Assembly: GCA_030789695.1 (NCBI GenBank)
Contig: CM061139.1
Coordinates: forward strand, 198,187,641 to 198,251,640
Source of the DNA: Scilla litardierei
Taxonomy: Eukaryota; Streptophyta; Magnoliopsida; Asparagales; Asparagaceae
Direction of reading: 5' to 3'
Length of the DNA stretch: 64,000 nucleotides
Shown here: positions 58,019-64,000 of the stretch, one piece after another
Layout: every line of letters starts with the position of its first letter
How positions within the stretch are numbered: position 1 is the stretch's first letter
Notes under the pieces: generated by a model
What the model was told of the DNA's origin: nothing
Databases searched by the model: none
The model's input: only the letters and a program-made list of their open reading frames with translations
Made by a program: the position numbers and the translations under genes

Positions 58019-60238
58019 TTCCTTTTACATTCGATCCGGGACAAATGCCCAATTGTGTACATGAAAATGATGTTATGATCCCTAGGGGTAAAAGTACCAT
58101 TACATATGAACGGTGCACGTGCCCCCATGTGTACACACATGCACAAATCTAATACATCACACATGCATCTTTAATTAGCCAGTACATATGAAGTGTGTGC
58201 ATGCACATATATACATTTAATACATCTAACTGATCAAGGAAGCTTAGTAATAGCAGTTCCTTTTTCCCTACATAAGTGGTAACCTATTAGTCAATTTAAT
58301 GACACACAGACATACATATACAGAAGTAGGATTGGGCACAATACCTTAAGGTTCATACCAACAAATCAAATTCATGCAAATTCATGTAAATTTTAAATCC
58401 ATAATCATATAACCATGATCATGTCAACAAAGCTTAAATATCACTAGAACTAGATTAGGTATATAGTATGTTTTTTATACAGTAAATTTTAATTCCACCT
58501 GCACTTTCATTGCTGTCCAAAACCCGAATAAATGAGGAGGGTTGTATGGTAGGCATGTGACTGCCAACACATTACGTTGTCACACTCTTTGTCCATGAAG
58601 CCGACCCCAATTTGTTTTGGAATGAAGGCAAAGACGAGGATGAAAGTGAAGATGGTGATGATGATATAACCGTGAAAACGAAATGTTCTGTCATAGATCC
58701 AACCCTTTCCTAGCTGGTTTCAGGATGGATATTTGCTTGAAATGTCGAAGATGTATCCACCAAAATATCTTGGGCATGTGAATGCAAATATATGTCTGAC
58801 ACGGATACAATCCATCGTGCTAGTGTGTGTGTCTGTAGAACATCGCCTGACTTCAATATGTTGACATCCAAATGAGGCCATGATGTAAGATCTCCTTTCA
58901 GTGCCTTCTGTTATTTTCTCAATGATTTATCTGATGATTATTTGTTCATAATAAGAAGAGGACTAAATGGCATCTTAGTTTCTGTGAAATAGCTCCTATC
59001 TTGTTTGTTTGCGAAGTAGTACATTGCAATGCACAGTTCATTATATCGAAATGATACATTAAGTATGTTGATCAGGTTCAGACAACTTCTTTATGCTTTT
59101 TATATTAAGCAGGTTAAGAAATCATTTAATTCCTGCAATCTATATATGGACATGGAACATGGATAAGACATGGCACGGACAAGCGGGAATGCCAAATTTT
59201 TTTAAAAACTAATACATGCAGACATGGTAAATAATCATGTATGTGCATGCATAGGCATCTATATTAATACGTATCAAAACCTATAGTGATTTGGATGTGT
59301 TCAATTAAAAATAAAAACAAAATATTATGAAATTTCAGTGACAAAAATTCATATCTTCTAACCTAGTTAACAAAGTCAAAGATATAAAAAACCAAATTGA
59401 CAGCTAATCTAGTTCAAGTGATGTTTAAGCTTTGTTGACATAATACTTCTTTAATTAAAAGAAAATTATTTTATATTTTCTTATAAGATATACTGGTTTA
59501 AAGTGTCCGACACATGATTTTTAGTTTAAATTAAAAGTTAAAACCACTTAGACATATAACTCTTCGTGGTTTTAAAATTGAAAGTGGCTTTCGGAGTGTC
59601 TGATAAATGTCGGACAAGTGTCGGTGTCCGACATGTATACGACACGGATACATCATCCAATTTGAAGTGTCAATACTTAATAGCCTCCAGTGGCTTCTTG
59701 TACCTCACATTATATCTACTACATGATGCTTTCTATTAACACAGCTAATTCCACAGTTATTATACATTTTGACTTATCAAAACAATATTCACTTTGTGGT
59801 GGTAAAAGATGAGTGGACATGCTTTAACTTATCATCCATGATAAAACCACACAGTACAACTATGACTCACCTACAAAGCCAACGTCTTTGAATGTTTTAT
59901 TATTCATTAAAGCATAAGCAATCTCCAGCGTTAAATTACTGATCTTGTATTTTGTTATTTATCCAGGATATTATCTTTCAAAATCGCTAGAAGAGGACAG
60001 ACTTGCAAGGAACACCCTGCATGAATACAAGTGCGACAAGAGTTGAGCACGTTAAGCTGGTATGTTCTAAAAATTCAGGATACGACTTGTTAATGAATTT
60101 ATATGTATGTTATGCTACTGTATGCGTGCATATATGCAAAGGAAAGCTATTTGATGGGCCGCAATAAGAACCAATAATGGGTACAATGCTTTTAAATACA
60201 TTCCCTTTTAAGAAATTTCTTTTGATGTATGATGGGGA
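58019..60238. other. AT-rich intergenic DNA with GTCCGACA-type motifs
   Basis: No exon found. At 59150-59660 there is a segment with GGACATGGAACATGG, GTCCGACACATG, TGTCGGACAAGTGTCGG and GTCCGACATGTATACGACACGG, suggesting an old inverted-repeat or hAT-like fragment; its ends were not resolved. Confidence 0.35.
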
Positions 60239-61690
60239 TTGTTGAAGAAGAAGTGTTAAACAAGAAGAATTTCTTATTCATTTTGATGGACAAAGCTTAA
60301 CTACTTATAGATACAAAGCTGGCTCTCTCAACCGTCGTCATTACATCTCCTCTCTCAACCACTCTCATTATTACACATTCCTAACCACTCTCATTACACT
60401 CCAGCCACTCTTATTATTACACATTCCCAACCATTCTCATTACATTATCTCAACCAACCATTCTTATCGCGCCTTACCTTCTAACCACTCTCATTATACC
60501 ATGTACTTCAGTATTTTCCCTCAAGTTGACATATAAATAGCATATATGTCTAGCTTGTTACAAATAAACTGAATACGAGCATTCCTAAATAGTTTAGTAA
60601 ACATATCTACTAACTGATTTATCGAAGATACATGCATAATCTACATAATTTTTTCATATATCACATTCTCTCAGACAAATAATAATCAACCTCAATATGC
60701 ATCGTGTGCTCATAAAAGATATAATTCTCCACAATGTAAGGTTACCGTGTTATTGGAATGAAACTGCATTGCAAGAGGAAATATGATCTGAAGCTTTGTC
60801 ATAAGATTTTTGATCCATATCAACTCACATGTGATATTTACCATAGCTTAGACTCTGCACTATACTGTGAAATGACCTCTTGTTTCTTACTTTTCATATC
60901 ACAAGATGCCCTTTAATAAATACACAGTACTCTGTAATAGACTTCCTATCAATAAGTGATCATATCTAATCTGCATCCGATAAGGCATCTACTCTATAGT
61001 GACCATGATATGAATACAGAAGTTCTTTTCCTGGTACATCCTTCAGAAAATATACTATCCAGAGTTCAACCTCTCAACAATTTGTATGTAGAACCGATAT
61101 GAATTGGTTGACCACACTGACTGGATACATGATATTATGCTGAGTCACGATAAGTTAAGTTTTCCTACAAGTTTTCTGTATCATCCAGGATCATCCAATG
61201 ACTTCTCCTGATCTGATAATTTTCAGTGGATTTATATGAGAGCTGACTGATTGATACGTCAATAGTCATATCTTTGTAAGAATATCTAGTATTTATTTTC
61301 TTTGAGAAAATATAATACCTTTACATGATCTAGCTACCTTAAGCATTAGAAAATAATGCAACAACATGAGATCCTTTGTCTGAAAATATCTCTGCAAGTA
61401 CACCTTTAGAATCCAATTACATCAATATCATCCCCAATGATCATTATGTTATCAACATAGACCATTAGAAAGATGTCTTTTCTGATGCACTCAAAACAAC
61501 ATTCACTGATCCTTTTTTTGCACTTTGCATACTAAACTTCTGAAGCAGAGTAGTAGATTTACCAAATCATGCTCGGGGAGATTGCTTCAGGTTATACAAC
61601 AAGCGTTTCAACTGAGAAACTTTTCTGTACTTCCTTTAAGCAACAAACCTTGGTGGTTATTCCTTACAAACCTCATCATCAAGAATATCA
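60239..61690 (-). mobile_element. Degraded Ty1/copia relic (3' part)
   Basis: Minus-strand pieces of copia RT are recognisable: LLYNLKQSPRA (about 61560-61600) and FLMVYVDNIMIIGDD (about 61425-61475, where functional elements have YVDD). A possible remnant of RNase H lies near 60970. The left end (60239-60540) looks like an LTR, with TGTTGAAGAAGAAG, a degenerate array of AACCACTCTCATTA-type units and CCCTCAAGTTGACATA at its inner side. Stops and frameshifts are everywhere. The 5' half is absent. Confidence 0.65.
60330..60500. repeat. Degenerate CCACTCTCATTA repeat array
   Basis: Five or more imperfect units of the type AACCACTCTCATTATTACACATTC, with variable spacing of about 28-40 bp, inside the LTR-like end of the copia relic. 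Confidence 0.7.
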
Positions 61691-62383
61691 TTAATGAAGG
61701 TATTTTTAATAGTTTTAACCTATTTTCAGTTATTTTTTGTATAATTATGACGTATTTTTAGTACAAATGATTTTAAATAAATTTGCAGAATTTTTTATGA
61801 TTTTTTATTAATTTTTCATAATTTATTTCTCTTTTATTTAGTTAAAACCCATTAAACGGTTATTTAAAACACATTCATCCACTCTTTAAATCCTAATTTA
61901 ATCTTAAATTAAATTTCAAATTCAAACCTTATCTAAATTCTAAGAAGATTAGGAAATTATTTAAAATTAGATTAAAAAATCTGTTTTCGAAACCAAATCA
62001 AAGTTTAACTACATTATCTATTTCCATCTAATTAAAATAAGTAAACCCGATTTGTTTACACCCTAGACCCGTTAACCCGTTATTTATAACCCATTTATTT
62101 AAATCTTAAATAAATCTTAAATTCAATTTCAAAATTTAAATCTAAATTTCAAAACTTGTTTATTTAACACTGGATTGAAAACTTAGGATTTCTTAGTTAA
62201 CCCATTATTTAATTGTAATTAATCTTAATTTCAATTTTAAAATTTGAACATTCAAATCTAAATTTTAAAACTTAGGATTTATTTAAAACTGGATTATAAA
62301 TATGATTTATTTTGAAAATTAAATCAAATCTTAACAAACTAAATCTAATTCAAATTAAATAATCCAAACTCTAACTATATATA
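61691..62383. other. Very AT-rich sequence, nothing recognised
   Basis: Built of TTTAAAT-, AATCTTAAAT- and CAAATTCAAA-type motifs; no exon or TE terminus. Confidence 0.4.
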
Positions 62384-62766
62384 TATATGAGAATAATATG
62401 TATCATATGATATATAAGTCTAAGCCTCATATGTGACTTCAAAACTCTAACCATAGCTATTTTAAGAGGATCGAAACCGTTCATTTTGATGTACATATTC
62501 TAAAACTTTAAAACAACAAATATGGGGTGAACCTAAGGGGTTTTGTTTGTTCATCCACTCTTCACAAATTTAACGGTTTTGTATGAATAAAGCTTTTACG
62601 ACGGGTGAATGAATGTGCAAAATCCATTGGGTTCACCTGAAATTCAGTATTTTGGGGTTTTAGAATATGAACATCAAAATGAACGAAAATGTAGCGGGGA
62701 TGGAGTTTTTAATGTCACACGTGAGGCTTAGCCTCATGTCATATGATACTCATTATTCTCATATGA
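62384..62766. mobile_element. Inverted-repeat (foldback) MITE
   Basis: Two arms of about 130 bp are inverted copies: left ATGAGAATAATATGTATCAT, TCTAAGCCTCATATGTGAC and CGTTCATTTTGATGTACATA; right contains GAACATCAAAATGAACG, GTCACACGTGAGGCTTAG and ATGATACTCATTATTCTCAT. A loop of about 120 bp lies between. Non-coding. TA-rich flanks make the exact target duplication unclear. Confidence 0.75.
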
Positions 62767-64000
62767 CATATGGTACCCATAATTATATAAATATAAATAT
62801 AAATATAATAAAACCTAATTTTAAAACACAACTTTCTCTCTCTCCATCTTTTCTGTTTTCTTTCGAGAGAAGCTGTTATCATTTTTCGTTGTTGCTTTCG
62901 CACGAGGCAGGTCCCCCCTAGGTAAATTTTCAATTTAATTAAATTAAGAATTTTTTATTAAATTTAATTATGCAGGACATGATTATGAATTGTTTGGCCA
63001 TGTAGGTTTCTTTGATTTTCTATTAAATTAAAATTTGAAGATTTAATTCTATTTTAAATGTTTTGATTTTTGGGTTGATTTGGTGAGGATTATACTAGCA
63101 TTTCCATAGAATTTAACTGAGGTTTAAATACAATTTAATTTCAATTTAATATATTCTAAATTCTGTTTATTTAGATTTTAATTTAGTTTATTTGGATTTT
63201 TAATTTTAGTTTGACTAGATTTTAATTTTTGTTTAATTACAATTTCTAGATGATTTAATCTTGTATTCTTCATAATTAAATTAACTGAAATAGTGAACTT
63301 GATAATACTATCCTAATCACTGCGTAGTTAGCCATGTAAATTAATTAATGTTACCTAAAATTATTAAATGATTGATGAACATATATAGTATGCTTACTGT
63401 AGCATGATGATGGATTCATAATATTGTATATTAGCATAATAACATCAAATTTCGGGTGCTTCATTCAATTCTATATGAATTTTGTTGTAACATTGAATCA
63501 AAAATATATAATAATTACATGACATGCAGAGTATGAGAAACTTATTACCATAGAGGATGCAAGAGCGATGGGCCCCCTATAATCGTATCAAGTTATGGAC
63601 GTGAGAAGGTACTGATGGACACTACTGATTATGACATAATAGATGCAATTTAGATAGTAACTATTAGGGAAGGATAACGACCCATGATTTTCAATCTAGA
63701 TTTGAAATCATGTAGAAATGTTACGATCCACAGATGTAGTTTGATGTTGTATTATGTGGAAAGGTTATTGGACCATATTCATCATTGTTCCGAGTGTATG
63801 AAACATCCAAATTGCATATCATACACTTAAGTATCAGTTACATGTTAGACTAGTATCATCATACTAACTATTAATATCATAGTGTACTTGATACTATAGG
63901 CTAGAGATTTAGTTGATATTCGCTTTATTCATTAATTATCTTCCTTATTCATTCACGGTTAGTTCATGATTTATGATACACTTGATTTATCATAATACTT
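62767..64000. other. AT-rich right edge, nothing recognised
   Basis: Contains an (ATAAAT)n stretch near 62785 and no supported exon, RNA gene or TE terminus. Confidence 0.4.

Overview
This is flowering-plant nuclear DNA. The evidence is spliced genes with GT-AG introns, two recognisable conserved plant genes, plant-type Ty1/copia and Ty3/gypsy-like LTR elements primed by the initiator tRNA-Met site, several MITEs and a plant mobile domain (PMD) gene. Long introns loaded with transposons point to a medium or large angiosperm genome. I cannot name the species.

Layout. 1-5220: sequence with no recognisable exon, holding a hAT-type MITE (2364-2815) and a 95-bp tandem duplication. 5221-9898 (+): an ATG18 gene of the BCAS3-domain type (ATG18f/g/h group) in six visible exons, with the first coding exon not found; a Tourist-like MITE lies in its last intron. 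11173-17887: a 3.6-kb module holding a five-exon PMD gene (13690-15741, -) and a convergent small coiled-coil ORF (12774-13301, +) behind three strong palindromes. The module is bracketed by two 1.4-kb direct repeats, each with a degenerate 5S-rRNA-like stretch; the right repeat alone carries an extra MITE. 18180-23806 (+): a young Ty1/copia element with near-identical LTRs and a perfect TSD that lacks reverse transcriptase and has an altered integrase triad. 27190-37339 (+): a complete GAUT13/14-type galacturonosyltransferase gene, six exons adding up to 532 codons, with old LTR-element remains in introns 3 and 4. 38.4-40.6 kb: a non-coding LTR element related to the one in GAUT intron 3 but inverted. 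40.9-47.3 kb: three relatives of one gypsy-like non-autonomous group: a truncated copy, a GAG-only element with TSD (42548-45122), and an odd inverted-LTR element (45625-47319). 48458-58013 (-): a nearly intact Ty1/copia element with gag and pol split by one in-frame stop, a perfect TSD and similar 1.6-kb LTRs, one with a 29-G run where the other has 7. 58-64 kb: AT-rich sequence with a degraded copia relic and an inverted-repeat MITE.

The two conserved genes act in unrelated processes: autophagy at phosphoinositide-marked membranes, and pectin synthesis in the Golgi. There is no operon-like logic. The main interest is the set of atypical mobile elements: the PMD module, the RT-less copia, the inverted-LTR gypsy derivative and the GAG-only element. 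Exon boundaries were inferred by eye from splice sites, frame continuity and remembered family architecture; no alignment was run.
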